61,244 nt of DNA. Source: Methylobacterium sp. 2A (GTDB lineage: Bacteria > Pseudomonadota > Alphaproteobacteria > Rhizobiales > Beijerinckiaceae). Positions 45,131-53,453 of this stretch are shown one piece after another (the stretch's first letter is position 1; every line of letters starts with the position of its first letter). The notes under the pieces are model-generated. The model was not told where the DNA came from, made no database searches, and saw only the letters and a program-made list of their open reading frames with translations. The DNA is taken from the NCBI RefSeq assembly GCF_009806555.1, contig NZ_VUOK01000035.1, positions 1-61,244 of the forward strand, in the 5' to 3' direction. The position numbers and the translations under genes were made by a program.

Positions 45131-45427
45131 ATGGCGGACGGAGCGAACGGGGGCGGTACGCTCCGGGATTGGATGGAGGCGCGGCTGCGGGAGCAACTCG
45201 CGCCGGTGCGGCTCGACGTGATCGACGAGTCGCACCTGCATGCCGGCCATGCCGGGGCCCGGCCGGGGGGCGAGACGCATTACCGGCTCGACATCGTCGC
45301 CTCCGCCTTCGCGGGCAAGAGCCGCGTCGAGCGGCACCGCTTGGTGAACGCGCTGATGGAGGAGGCGTTCAAGCGCGGGCTCCACGCCCTCGCCCTGCGG
45401 GCGCGCACGCCGGACGAGGCGGCCTGA
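45131..45427 (+). CDS. bolA: BolA-family protein
   Basis: A 98-residue BolA-like protein with the family fold: LRDWMEARLREQLAPVRLDV, DESHLHAGHAGA (with the conserved His) and FAGKSRVERHRLVNALMEE. BolA proteins partner with monothiol glutaredoxins in iron-sulfur delivery and in iron sensing. The start is the ATG at 45131. It is divergent from the J-domain gene. No glutaredoxin gene is adjacent. Confidence 0.93.
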   Translation: MADGANGGGTLRDWMEARLREQLAPVRLDVIDESHLHAGHAGARPGGETHYRLDIVASAFAGKSRVERHRLVNALMEEAFKRGLHALALRARTPDEAA

Positions 45428-45548
45428 ACCCCAAGGGCACCGACACCGTTGTGAATGGCCGAACGGGGATCACGAGAGACGATATGGCGATCCTGGTCCC
45501 TGTTCGCATCCCCGCCCGCGCCGGTGACGACCCCGTCCGGAGGCCGCC

Positions 45549-45980
45549 ATGTCGCTGCGGGTGACGCCGCGCATCGCCATCGCGGACGATGAGATCGAGA
45601 TGTCGTTCCTGCGCGCCTCGGGGGCGGGCGGCCAGAACGTCAACAAGGTCGAGACGGCCGTGCAGCTCCGCTGGCCGGTCCTCGCGTCGGCCTCCATCGA
45701 CGACCGGGTGAAGGCGAACCTCGTGCGGCTCGCCGGGCGGCGGATGACCAAGGACGGCGTCCTCGTGCTCACCGGGCAGCGGCACCGCACGCAGGAGCGC
45801 AACCGGGCGGAGATCCTGCAGCGCCTCGTCGATCTCGTGGCCGAAGCCGCCAAGCCGCCGCCGCCGATCCGCCGGCCGACGAAGCCCACGCGGGGCTCGC
45901 AGGAGCGGCGCATCGGCGCCAAGAAGAACCGCGCCACGATCAAGCAGGGGCGGGGTAACGTCCGGGATTCCGAGGGCTGA
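45549..45980 (+). CDS. arfB: Alternative ribosome-rescue factor ArfB (YaeJ/ICT1 type)
   Basis: A 143-residue peptidyl-tRNA hydrolase that frees ribosomes stalled on mRNAs lacking a stop codon. The catalytic GGQ motif is at 27-29 (SGAGGQNVNKV), and the C-terminal tail is highly basic (about 105-140: KPTRGSQERRIGAKKNRATI), as needed to occupy the empty mRNA channel. The ATG at 45549 gives the standard N-terminus. It is a single gene between bolA and the repeat region. Confidence 0.94.
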   Translation: MSLRVTPRIAIADDEIEMSFLRASGAGGQNVNKVETAVQLRWPVLASASIDDRVKANLVRLAGRRMTKDGVLVLTGQRHRTQERNRAEILQRLVDLVAEAAKPPPPIRRPTKPTRGSQERRIGAKKNRATIKQGRGNVRDSEG

Positions 45981-46120
45981 CGGAGGTTTCGGCCGGCTCT
46001 GATCGGATAGCGGCAGGTATGACGACCGCAAACTGCGCCGTGGTTATCGCCGATCCTCACTCCCTGTCTGACTCACGGATCTACAGTCCTTCATCCGAGT
46101 CTGAAATCTTCGGAAAAAAG

Positions 46121-46241
46121 GCGCTTTCCCCTCCCCCTTGCGGGGAGGGGCTAGGGGCGGGAGTGGTGCAGAAGGCCCCGCGCCGCTCGATCCTGCACCA
46201 CCCCCACCTCCAACTCCTCCCCGCAAGGGGGAGGAGAGCGC
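46121..46241. repeat. Palindromic repeat element, second type
   Basis: The 45981-46304 gap has no gene and is largely this 121-base element. The ends are inverted repeats of each other (GCGCTTTCCCCTCCCCCTTG on the left; the right end reads back as a close match). A second inner pair, GTGGTGCAG and CTGCACCAC, lies at about 46163-46171 and 46193-46201. It shares the C-rich/G-rich hairpin style of the 3563 and 50386 elements, but the interior differs, so it is a separate subtype. It sits between arfB and the MerR gene. Confidence 0.75.
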
Positions 46242-46304
46242 TACGCCATTGACCTGGAGCGCGCTCCAGCACGTACACAGCTCCGGCACCAACGAATCGT
46301 GCCG

Positions 46305-46676
46305 ATGAAGATCAGCGACTTCTCCAGACGCAGCGGCCTCAGCATCGATACCCTTCGCTATTACGAGCGGATCGGCTTGCTGCCGCGCACCGCCCGCGAC
46401 GGCGGCGGACGGCGCAGCTACGGGGCGGATGATCTCGCCTGGGCGTGCTTCCTCAGCAAGCTCCAGGCCATGGACATGCCGATCCGTGAGCGGCTTGCCT
46501 ACAGCCGCCTGCGATCGCAGGGCGACGCCACCCTCGGCGCCCGCCGTTCCATGCTCGAAGCGCACCGGGCAGCCCTCTTCGCGCGCCAGGAGGAGCTGTG
46601 CGGCCTGATCGCGGCGCTCGACGCGAAGATCGCGCATTACCGCGATCGCGAAATCCAGAGTGGAGACAACCGATGA
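46305..46676 (+). CDS. MerR-family transcriptional regulator
   Basis: A 123-residue regulator with the MerR HTH at the N-terminus (MKISDFSRRSGLSIDTLRYY, then ERIGLLPRTAR) followed by a coiled-coil dimerisation helix. It lacks the Cys pattern of metal-sensing MerR proteins, so it is closer to organic-ligand or stress members. The ATG at 46305 is preferred; a GTG two codons earlier is possible. The stop overlaps the start of the following carboxymuconolactone decarboxylase-family gene (ATGATG), so the two are coupled. Confidence 0.9.
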   Translation: MKISDFSRRSGLSIDTLRYYERIGLLPRTARDGGGRRSYGADDLAWACFLSKLQAMDMPIRERLAYSRLRSQGDATLGARRSMLEAHRAALFARQEELCGLIAALDAKIAHYRDREIQSGDNR

Positions 46677-47125
46677 TGGTCGATCGACGCACCGTGATGG
46701 CCGGCGCGGCGGCGCTTCCGCTGGCCGACGGATCGGGACCTCCGGGCCGATCGGCAACCCAGGATCGCTACCAGCGCGGCCTCGAGCAACTCAAAGCCGT
46801 CAGCGGACCACAGGGCGCCGCGGTGGTCGAAAGCCTGAACGACATCGCCCCTGATCTCGGCCGCTACATCGTCGAGTTCGCCTATGGCGACGTGTTCGCG
46901 CGTCCGGGCCTCGATCTGAAGACCCGGGAACTCGCCACGGTCGCGGCCCTGGCCGCGATGGGCACGGCCGCGCCGCAACTGAAGGTGCATATGCGGGCGG
47001 CCTTGCGAGTCGGGGCCTCGCGCCAGGAGATCGTCGAGACCGTGATGCAGATGATTCCCTATGCGGGCTTCCCGGCCGCGCTCAACGCCATCGGCATCGC
47101 GCGGGATGCCTTCGCTACCGAATGA
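46673..47125 (+). CDS. Carboxymuconolactone decarboxylase-family protein
   Basis: A 150-residue CMD-fold protein: YRPGLDLKTRELATVAALAAMG-type core (visible as RPGLDLKTRELATVAALA, about 80-97), followed by LKVHMRAALRVGASRQEIVE and MQMIPYAGFPAALNAI. It has no CxxC, unlike the AhpD-like protein at 36608, so it is unlikely to be a peroxidase. The N-terminus (MMVDRRTVMAGAAALPLADG) has a twin-Arg pattern and a weak hydrophobic stretch, suggesting possible Tat export. It overlaps the MerR gene by 4 bases and is probably coregulated by it. The substrate is unknown. Confidence 0.87.
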   Translation: MMVDRRTVMAGAAALPLADGSGPPGRSATQDRYQRGLEQLKAVSGPQGAAVVESLNDIAPDLGRYIVEFAYGDVFARPGLDLKTRELATVAALAAMGTAAPQLKVHMRAALRVGASRQEIVETVMQMIPYAGFPAALNAIGIARDAFATE

Positions 47126-47182
47126 GCCAGAACAGGTCGAAGGCCGGGAGCGTTAGCGTTCCGTGGCCTTCGACCGGATGCC

Positions 47183-47977
47183 TCAATGGATCGCGTCGAT
47201 CACTGCGGCCTTCGGGCTCGCGTCCGGGGCCGGTGACGAGCCCGCCACCAGGGGGCTGCCCGGCTTGGCGATGGTCAGCGTGATCGCGATCAGCGCCAGG
47301 ATCGCCGCCAGGGCCGCCGGGAACAGGAAGGCCGATTCGCCGTAGCGGAAGTCGAGCAGGCCGCCCAGCACCGCGCCGGTGCTGAGGCCGGCCCAGAGCG
47401 GCGCCTGGATCCAGAACGAGGGCGCCACCGTCCCGAGCAGGAGGTTGGCGCAGCCGGTGCCGAAGCGCACCACCGCGCCGGTGACGTAGGTCAGCGCGAT
47501 GGAGCGGCCGCCCTCGTCCTGCAGCGTCGCGTTCTGGAGCCCCAGCGCCAGCACGATCGGATAGGCGTGGAGCGGATACGCGAAGGTGCCCCACGGCATC
47601 AGCAATCCGCCGGCCAGCAGCAGCGCCTGGAGGGTCAGCAGCACGGCGAGCCGCCAGCGCCCGACCCAGGCGGCGATCAGTGTGCCCAGGAAGGCGCCGA
47701 AGCAGAAGATGCAGATCGTGCTGGCAACCCGGGTGACGTTCTCCCAATCGGCATTGGCCACCGCCACGCCGAAGCGCGTGGTGTTGCCCGACATGAACGA
47801 CATGAACAGCTGCGAGAATTCCAGGAAGCCGATGGAATCCGCACAGCCCGCCAGCAGGGCCAGCGCGACGGCGAAGGGGATACGGGTCCGCGGATCGGCC
47901 GGAAAGGACCTGTCGGCCGGCGGGTTGGGCTTGCGCTCCGGCACGCCGATCCCCGTCCGGTTGCCATAATCCGCCAT
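47183..47977 (-). CDS. DUF1275 (YoaK) family membrane protein
   Basis: A 264-residue inner-membrane protein with about six predicted helices. The family motifs GCADSIGFLEFSQLFMSFMS (about 43-62) and GNTTRFGVAVA are intact, as is LGLQNATLQDEGGRSIALTY. The function of YoaK proteins is unknown, although a transport role is suspected. The start is the ATG at 47977 with a GGGGGA ribosome site. The gene converges with the MerR/CMD pair. Confidence 0.9.
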   Translation of the reverse strand: MADYGNRTGIGVPERKPNPPADRSFPADPRTRIPFAVALALLAGCADSIGFLEFSQLFMSFMSGNTTRFGVAVANADWENVTRVASTICIFCFGAFLGTLIAAWVGRWRLAVLLTLQALLLAGGLLMPWGTFAYPLHAYPIVLALGLQNATLQDEGGRSIALTYVTGAVVRFGTGCANLLLGTVAPSFWIQAPLWAGLSTGAVLGGLLDFRYGESAFLFPAALAAILALIAITLTIAKPGSPLVAGSSPAPDASPKAAVIDAIH

Positions 47978-48044
47978 GCTGTTCCCCCGATCAGCGGCCG
48001 CGCCTGTCGCGACCGACTGACAATGGACGAATAGCGAGACCGTT

Positions 48045-48992
48045 TCATGCCGCAGTGCGGCGTAACACAACGACGCGGCCCGGCACCGGCAGGCCGGCTT
48101 CCCGTCGGACATCGGCCGAACGCAGGGTGAGGGTCTCGAGGCCGGCTGCGGCAGAGGCCGCCACGATATGGTCGTCCGCGTGGGCGTAGCGCCCGTCGGC
48201 GCCCAGGACGGCGCCGGACCCGTCATGGGACTGCACCGTGAAGGCGGCGAACCCACCCGGCCGCAGGGCGCGGCTGATCCCCGCCAGGACGGGGCCGAGA
48301 TCCGCCAGGTAGATCAGCACGTCGGCGGCGAGGCAGAGGCCGGCGGAGCTTTCCGCCTCCCCGGCCAGGAACGCACCGAGTTCGCCCTCGACAAGGCGGT
48401 CGTAGAGCGGCCGGCCCTGCCACGTCTTGGCGCGCGCCAGGGCCAGCATGCCCGGCGAGAGGTCGACACCCGTCAGGTGATCGACCCGCTCGCGGATCGC
48501 CGCCCCCATCAGGCCGGTGCCGCAGCCGAGATCGAGGGCCGTGCCGAAGCGCGCGGGCACATCGGTGAGGGCGTCGCGGACCAGGTCCGGGCCGATATAG
48601 CCGAGGCCTCCGACCAGATGGCGCTCGAAGCGCGGTGCGTAGCCGTCGAACAGGGCCTTCACGTAGGCCGGCGAGAGGGCCGGCAGGCCGTCGCCCGCGC
48701 CGAGGCGGACGAGCTGGGCGCGGACGCCGAGCGTGTCGTCCGGGTCGATGTCGAGGGCGCAGGCATAGGCCCGGGCCGCCGCGTCCCACAGCGCCGGGTC
48801 GCCGCGCGAGCCTGCCAGCCCCTCCCGCGCCCGGCCGAGCAGCAGCCAGGCCGGGGCGTAGCGCGGGGCGATCTCCAGAACCTGCTCGGCGAGATCCGCG
48901 GCGGCCGCGTGGTCGCCCTCGTCCAGGCAGGCTTCCGCGTAACGATAGCGGCGGTCGGCGAGGAGGTCGCCGGAACTGTGCTGCGAGGCCAT
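48045..48992 (-). CDS. TPR-containing class I SAM methyltransferase
   Basis: A 315-residue protein with an N-terminal TPR-like region (about 10-90: CLDEGDHAAAADLAEQVLEI) and a class I methyltransferase domain (about 115-300). The SAM site is FGTALDLGCGTGLMGAAI (about 147-164), followed by VDHLTGVDLSPGML. The ATG at 48992 (MASQHSSGD) is chosen over one 13 codons upstream. The combination resembles a group of predicted methyltransferases in Hyphomicrobiales whose substrate is unknown. It is divergent from the ligase-associated exonuclease gene. Confidence 0.87.
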   Translation of the reverse strand: MASQHSSGDLLADRRYRYAEACLDEGDHAAAADLAEQVLEIAPRYAPAWLLLGRAREGLAGSRGDPALWDAAARAYACALDIDPDDTLGVRAQLVRLGAGDGLPALSPAYVKALFDGYAPRFERHLVGGLGYIGPDLVRDALTDVPARFGTALDLGCGTGLMGAAIRERVDHLTGVDLSPGMLALARAKTWQGRPLYDRLVEGELGAFLAGEAESSAGLCLAADVLIYLADLGPVLAGISRALRPGGFAAFTVQSHDGSGAVLGADGRYAHADDHIVAASAAAGLETLTLRSADVRREAGLPVPGRVVVLRRTAA

Positions 48993-49060
48993 GCGTCTGC
49001 CGGTTCGGGGGCGCCTATATACCGGGGCCACCGGCGGACTCCACCGGCAGCACGGACCCG

Positions 49061-50110
49061 ATGCCGATACGCGCGAGCGATCTCCTCACCCTGACCCGCG
49101 AGGGTCTCTACTGCCCCCTCGGGCGCTTCCACGTCGATCCGACCTGGCCGGTGGAGCGCGCGCTGATCACCCACGGCCATGCCGACCATGCCCGCTCGGG
49201 CCATCGCCACGTGCTGGCGACGCCCGAGACCCTGCGGATCATGGCGGTGCGCTACGGCGCGGACTTCTGCGCGCATCGGCAGGAGGCGCGTCTGGGCGAA
49301 GACATCCGCGTCGGCGACGTCACCGTGCGCTTCGCCCCCGCGGGCCACGTCCTCGGCTCGGCCCAGATCGCCATCGAGCGCGAGGGCGCCCGGGTGGTGG
49401 TTTCGGGCGACTACAAGCGGGCGCCGGACCCGACCTGCCTGCCGTTCGAGGTGGTGCCCTGCGACGTGTTCATCACCGAGGCGACCTTCGGCCTGCCGGT
49501 CTTCACCCATCCCGACACGCGCGGCGAGGTGCGCAAGCTCCTCGACTCGGTGAGGCTCTTCCCGGAGCGCGCCCACATCGTCGGCGCCTACGCGCTCGGC
49601 AAGGCGCAGCGGGTGATGGCGCTGCTGCGCGAGGAGGGCTGGGACCGGCCGATTCATCTGCACGGCGCGATGGAGAAGCTCACCGCCCTCTACAAGGCGG
49701 AGGGCATACCGCTCGGCGACACGCCGAAGGTGGTGGCGGCCGAGCGCAAGGATCTGCACGGGGCGATCGTGATCTGCCCGCCCTCCTCGATCCAGGATCT
49801 GTGGTCGCGCAAATTCCCCGACCCGGTGACCTGCTTCGCCTCCGGCTGGATGCGGGTGCGCGCCCGTGCCCGCCAGAAGGGCGTGGAACTGCCGATGGTG
49901 ATCTCCGACCATTCCGACTGGCCGGACCTGTGCCGCACCATCCGCGACACCGGCGCCGGGGAGGTCTGGGTGACCCACGGGCAGGAGGACGCGCTGGTCC
50001 ATTGGTGCGGGACGCAGGGCATCCGGGCGAAGCCGCTGCATCTTTTAGGATATGGCGACGATGGCGAGGCCGAGCCGGCTTCGACCGAGGCTTCGGAGGC
50101 GGCCGCGTGA
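49061..50110 (+). CDS. Ligase-associated DNA exonuclease (metallo-beta-lactamase fold)
   Basis: A 349-residue nuclease of the metallo-beta-lactamase/beta-CASP type named for its association with ATP-dependent ligases. The metal site HGHADHARSG is intact (His38, His40, Asp42, His43), and other family blocks are APAGHVLGSAQI and VVVSGDYKRAPDPT. The ATG at 49061 starts the conserved frame. The stop overlaps the ligase GTG (GTGA), so the two are translationally coupled. Usually this locus also encodes an Lhr-type helicase and a PdeM phosphoesterase; neither is adjacent here. It is thought to act in DNA repair. Confidence 0.92.
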   Translation: MPIRASDLLTLTREGLYCPLGRFHVDPTWPVERALITHGHADHARSGHRHVLATPETLRIMAVRYGADFCAHRQEARLGEDIRVGDVTVRFAPAGHVLGSAQIAIEREGARVVVSGDYKRAPDPTCLPFEVVPCDVFITEATFGLPVFTHPDTRGEVRKLLDSVRLFPERAHIVGAYALGKAQRVMALLREEGWDRPIHLHGAMEKLTALYKAEGIPLGDTPKVVAAERKDLHGAIVICPPSSIQDLWSRKFPDPVTCFASGWMRVRARARQKGVELPMVISDHSDWPDLCRTIRDTGAGEVWVTHGQEDALVHWCGTQGIRAKPLHLLGYGDDGEAEPASTEASEAAA

Positions 50111-51993
50111 ACGACTTCGCCCACCTCCTCGACCGCCTCGCCTACGAGCCGCGCCGCAACGCCAAGCTGCGGATGCTGCAGGATTACTTCGCGCGCACGC
50201 CCGATCCGGAGCGCGGCTACGCGCTCGGCGCGATGACCGGCACGCTGAGTTTTCGGGAAGCCAAGCCGGCTCTGATCCGGGGGCTGGTGGAGGAGCGGAT
50301 CGACCCGGTGCTGTTCCGGCTCTCGCACAATTACGTGGGCGACCTCGCCGAGACGACGGCGCTGATCTGGCCAACCTCGCCCTTCCCTCCCCCCTCTGCG
50401 GGGGAGGGTACCCTGCGCAGCAGGGGGGGAGAGGGGAGCGACGGTGCAGAACAGAACATGGGCCTTCATGAAGGCCGCGCCTCGTCCGGAAGCGGGGTTC
50501 CCCTCTCCCGACCCGGCCTGACGGCCGGGCCACCCTCCCCCGCAGAGGGGGGAGGAGATCCGCCCGCCGGCCTCGGCCACAACAACCCCCCGCCGCATGT
50601 CCCGACCCTGGCCGAAGTCGTGGAGACCCTCGCGACCATCCCCAAGCGCGAACTGCCCCGCCACCTCGCCGGCTGGCTCGACGCCCTCGACGAGACCGGA
50701 CGCTGGGCGCTGCTGAAGCTCGTCACCGGCAATCTCCGGGTCGGCGTCTCGGCGCGGCTCGCCAAGAATGCGGTCGGCGCGCTGGGCGGCCACGATGCGG
50801 ACGCCGTCGAGGAAGTCTGGCACGGGCTGACGCCGCCCTTCGAGACCCTGTTCGCCTGGGTCGAGGGCCGGGCCGAGCGGCCGGAGACCCTGAACCCGGC
50901 CCCGTTCCGGCCGCCCATGCTGTCCCACCCGATCGAGGAGGAGGCCGACCTGGAGAAGCTGGAGCCGGAGGCGTTCTCGGCCGAGTGGAAATGGGACGGC
51001 ATCCGCGTCCAGCTCGTCGGCGGCCGCGACCGGGCGGGAGCGCAGGTCGGAAAAATCTATTCCCGCACCGGCGAGGACATCACCGGGGCCTTCCCCGATC
51101 TCGCCGAGGCCATCACGTTTACCGGCACGCTCGACGGTGAGTTGCTGATCCTGCGCGAGCGCCGGGTGCAGAGCTTCAACGTGCTGCAGCAGCGCCTGAA
51201 CCGGAAGGCGGTGACGGCCAAGCTCCTCGAAGACTTCCCCGCCCATGTGCGCGCCTACGACCTCCTGACCCTCGACGGCGACGACCTGCGGGCCGACCCA
51301 TTCGTCGAGCGTCGGGAGAAGCTGGAAGCCCTGGTCACCCGCCTCGACCATGCGCGCATCGACATCTCGCCCCTGGTGCCGTTTGCCGACTGGGAGGCGC
51401 TCGCCGCCGCGCGGGCCGATCCGGCCTCGGTGGGGGCGGGCGACGATGCCGAGGCGATCGAGGGCATCATGCTCAAGCGCCGCAACAGCCCCTACCTGCC
51501 GGGCCGGCCGAAGGGCCCGTGGTGGAAGTGGAAGCGCGAGCCCCACATCGTCGATGCCGTGATGATGTACGCCCAGCGTGGGCACGGGAAGCGCTCGTCC
51601 TTCTACTCGGACTACACGTTCGGGGTCTGGCGGGAGGCGCCCGAGGGCGGCGACGAGCTGGTGCCGGTCGGCAAGGCCTATCACGGCTTCACCGATGCCG
51701 AGCTCGCCAAGCTCGACCGTTACGTCCGCAACAACACCACCAAGCGGTTCGGACCGGTGCGCGAGGTCGCCCACGGGCGCGAGGCCGGGCTCGTGCTGGA
51801 GATCGCCTTCGAGGGCGTGCAACGCTCGACCCGGCACAAGTCGGGGGTCGCGATGCGTTTCCCCCGGGTCAGCCGGATCCGCTGGGACAAGCCGCCCGCG
51901 GAGGCCGACCGGATCGACGTGCTGGAACGCATCCTCGCCCGGGGCGAGCGCGAGGTGGAGCCGGGCGCAACCATGCTGGAGAAGGCGGGATGA
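50107..51993 (+). CDS. ATP-dependent DNA ligase with in-frame repeat insertion
   Basis: A 628-residue ligase of the bacterial exonuclease-associated kind. The catalytic Lys is Lys295 in EWKWDGIRV (motif I KxDG), with LDGELLI (motif III), GIMLKRRNSPYLPG (motif IV) and WWKWKR (motif V). Residues 94-150 are encoded by the palindromic repeat at 50386-50555 and read as a Pro/Gly/Ser-rich loop between the N-terminal domain (AETTALIWP) and the rest of the DNA-binding domain (LAEVVETLATIPKRELP). The insertion keeps the frame open, so an enlarged protein is expected; family members lacking it should be nearer 570 residues. The start is a GTG overlapping the exonuclease stop, and the stop overlaps the yjbQ ATG. 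Confidence 0.92.
   Translation: MNDFAHLLDRLAYEPRRNAKLRMLQDYFARTPDPERGYALGAMTGTLSFREAKPALIRGLVEERIDPVLFRLSHNYVGDLAETTALIWPTSPFPPPSAGEGTLRSRGGEGSDGAEQNMGLHEGRASSGSGVPLSRPGLTAGPPSPAEGGGDPPAGLGHNNPPPHVPTLAEVVETLATIPKRELPRHLAGWLDALDETGRWALLKLVTGNLRVGVSARLAKNAVGALGGHDADAVEEVWHGLTPPFETLFAWVEGRAERPETLNPAPFRPPMLSHPIEEEADLEKLEPEAFSAEWKWDGIRVQLVGGRDRAGAQVGKIYSRTGEDITGAFPDLAEAITFTGTLDGELLILRERRVQSFNVLQQRLNRKAVTAKLLEDFPAHVRAYDLLTLDGDDLRADPFVERREKLEALVTRLDHARIDISPLVPFADWEALAAARADPASVGAGDDAEAIEGIMLKRRNSPYLPGRPKGPWWKWKREPHIVDAVMMYAQRGHGKRSSFYSDYTFGVWREAPEGGDELVPVGKAYHGFTDAELAKLDRYVRNNTTKRFGPVREVAHGREAGLVLEIAFEGVQRSTRHKSGVAMRFPRVSRIRWDKPPAEADRIDVLERILARGEREVEPGATMLEKAG
50386..50555. repeat. Palindromic repeat element inside the ligase gene
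   Basis: The first 23 bases (50386-50408) and the last 23 (50533-50555) are perfect inverted repeats of each other, and each arm is itself a near-hairpin. Interior blocks match the intergenic copy at 3563-3925 in order: GAGCGACGGTGCAGAA (near 50436-50451), GGCCTTCATGAAGGCC (50461-50476) and CTCCCGACCCGGCCTGACG (near 50505-50523). The 170-base element has no stop codon in the ligase frame. It resembles in principle the palindromic elements inserted in Rickettsia genes, though the sequence is unrelated as far as I can see. Confidence 0.88.
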
Positions 51994-52457
51994 GGCAGGG
52001 CAAAATCGGTCCGGTGGAAATGCTGGCCGCCGGCGCGGTGCAGCGCCATGCCAGCGGGCGGCTCACCATCGCGACTTCGGGGCAGGGCTTTACGGACTTT
52101 ACCGACGCGGTATCGGCGTTCGTCCGCGATAGCGGTCTCCGGAACGGGCTGGTGACGGTGTTCTGCCGGCACACCTCGGCCTCGCTCACCATCCAGGAGA
52201 ACGCCGACCCCGACGTTCAGACCGACCTGATGACCGCCCTCGACGGCCTAGCGCCGCGCCATGCCGGCTACGTCCACGGGGCCGAGGGGCCGGACGATAT
52301 GCCGGCCCATATCCGCACGCTGGTGACCGATTCGGCCCTGAGCATCCCCCTGGTCGACGGCCGTCTGGCGCTCGGCACGTGGCAGGGGCTCTACCTGATC
52401 GAGCATCGCGACCGGCCGCACCGGCGCGAGATCGTGCTGAGCGTGATCGGGGCGTGA
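51990..52457 (+). CDS. YjbQ/UPF0047 family protein
   Basis: A 155-residue protein of the secondary thiamine-phosphate synthase (YjbQ) family. The signature FCRHTSASLTIQENADPDVQ and the closing LGTWQGLYLIEHRDRPHRRE are intact; both contain the conserved His and Asp/Glu thought to bind a metal. The ATG at 51990 overlaps the ligase stop (ATGA), so it is part of the exonuclease-ligase transcript. The family enzyme activity was shown only as a weak suppressor function; the physiological role remains open. Confidence 0.92.
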   Translation: MRQGKIGPVEMLAAGAVQRHASGRLTIATSGQGFTDFTDAVSAFVRDSGLRNGLVTVFCRHTSASLTIQENADPDVQTDLMTALDGLAPRHAGYVHGAEGPDDMPAHIRTLVTDSALSIPLVDGRLALGTWQGLYLIEHRDRPHRREIVLSVIGA

Positions 52458-52564
52458 TCGGGCTCCCGTTCGGCAACAGCCGGCAACACACCGCCGGTTA
52501 ACCATAGTCCCGTTACGGTTTCCCGTCGGACGGTTCGCCGCCGCTCCGACATACGGAGACCCCG

Positions 52565-53356
52565 ATGAGCCTCTACGCCGCGCTCGCGAACTCGATTTCC
52601 GGCGCCTCGGCCCAGTCGCTGGCGCTCAACAACATCTCGGGCAACATCGCCAACACGCAGACGGCGGGGTTCAAGACCACCGAGACGCGCTTCGCCGACA
52701 TGCTGGCGCAGACCGAGGCCGGGACGCAGCCGGCGGGCGGCGTGGCGAGCAACACGCGCGACACGCTCGGCATCCAGGGCAAGCTGCAATCCACCGGGGT
52801 CTCGACCAACCTCGGCATCTCCGGCAACGGCTATTTCATCGTCCGCGCCAATACCGGCACCGACCAGAGCCCGACCTTCACCGGCCAGACCGCCTACACG
52901 CGGCGCGGCGATTTCGCCCCGGATGCCAACGGCTACCTCGTCAACGGCGCCGGCTACTACCTGTTCGCCGGCCCCTCGGCGACGGCGCCGGTCACGGTGC
53001 CGACCGGCGCCAACACCCTGGCGGACCTGTCGGTCTCGTCCGCCGGCGCCCTCACCGGCACCGCCGCGGATGGCAGCACCGTGCCCCTCGGCACCCTGAC
53101 GCTGGCGCAGTTCGGCACGCAGGAGAACCTGACCTCCCTCGACGGCGGCACCTACGTGGCCAATGGCCAGTCCGAGACGCCGAGCTATGGCCTCAACGGC
53201 GCGACCCTGACGGCCGGTTCTGTGGAGCAGTCGAATGCCAGCATCTCGGACCAGTTCTCGAAAATGATCGAGACGCAGCAGGCCTATACGGCCAACACCA
53301 AGGTCATGAGCACCGCCGACCAGATGCTGCAGGACGCCATCGCGATGTACGCGTGA
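52565..53356 (+). CDS. Flagellar hook/rod-family protein (FlgE/F/G-like)
   Basis: A 263-residue flagellar axial protein. The N-terminal motif ALNNISGNIANTQTAGFKTT (about 20-39) and the C-terminal FSKMIETQQAYTANTKVMST (about 230-249) are the paired helical ends of FlgE/FlgF/FlgG proteins, and GYFIVRAN marks the hook fold. It is shorter than typical FlgE (about 400 residues) and nearer FlgF/FlgG length. No other flagellar gene is in the window, so it is an orphan. The start ATG is preceded by CGGAGA. Confidence 0.87.
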   Translation: MSLYAALANSISGASAQSLALNNISGNIANTQTAGFKTTETRFADMLAQTEAGTQPAGGVASNTRDTLGIQGKLQSTGVSTNLGISGNGYFIVRANTGTDQSPTFTGQTAYTRRGDFAPDANGYLVNGAGYYLFAGPSATAPVTVPTGANTLADLSVSSAGALTGTAADGSTVPLGTLTLAQFGTQENLTSLDGGTYVANGQSETPSYGLNGATLTAGSVEQSNASISDQFSKMIETQQAYTANTKVMSTADQMLQDAIAMYA

Positions 53357-53453
53357 GCGCCGGTTTGACAGGGAGTCCAGGTTTCCAAAGGGCTTCGTCC
53401 CGACCTTTCGAAACCACGACAGGAGCCATCCGCACGACGCGGAGACGATCGCG

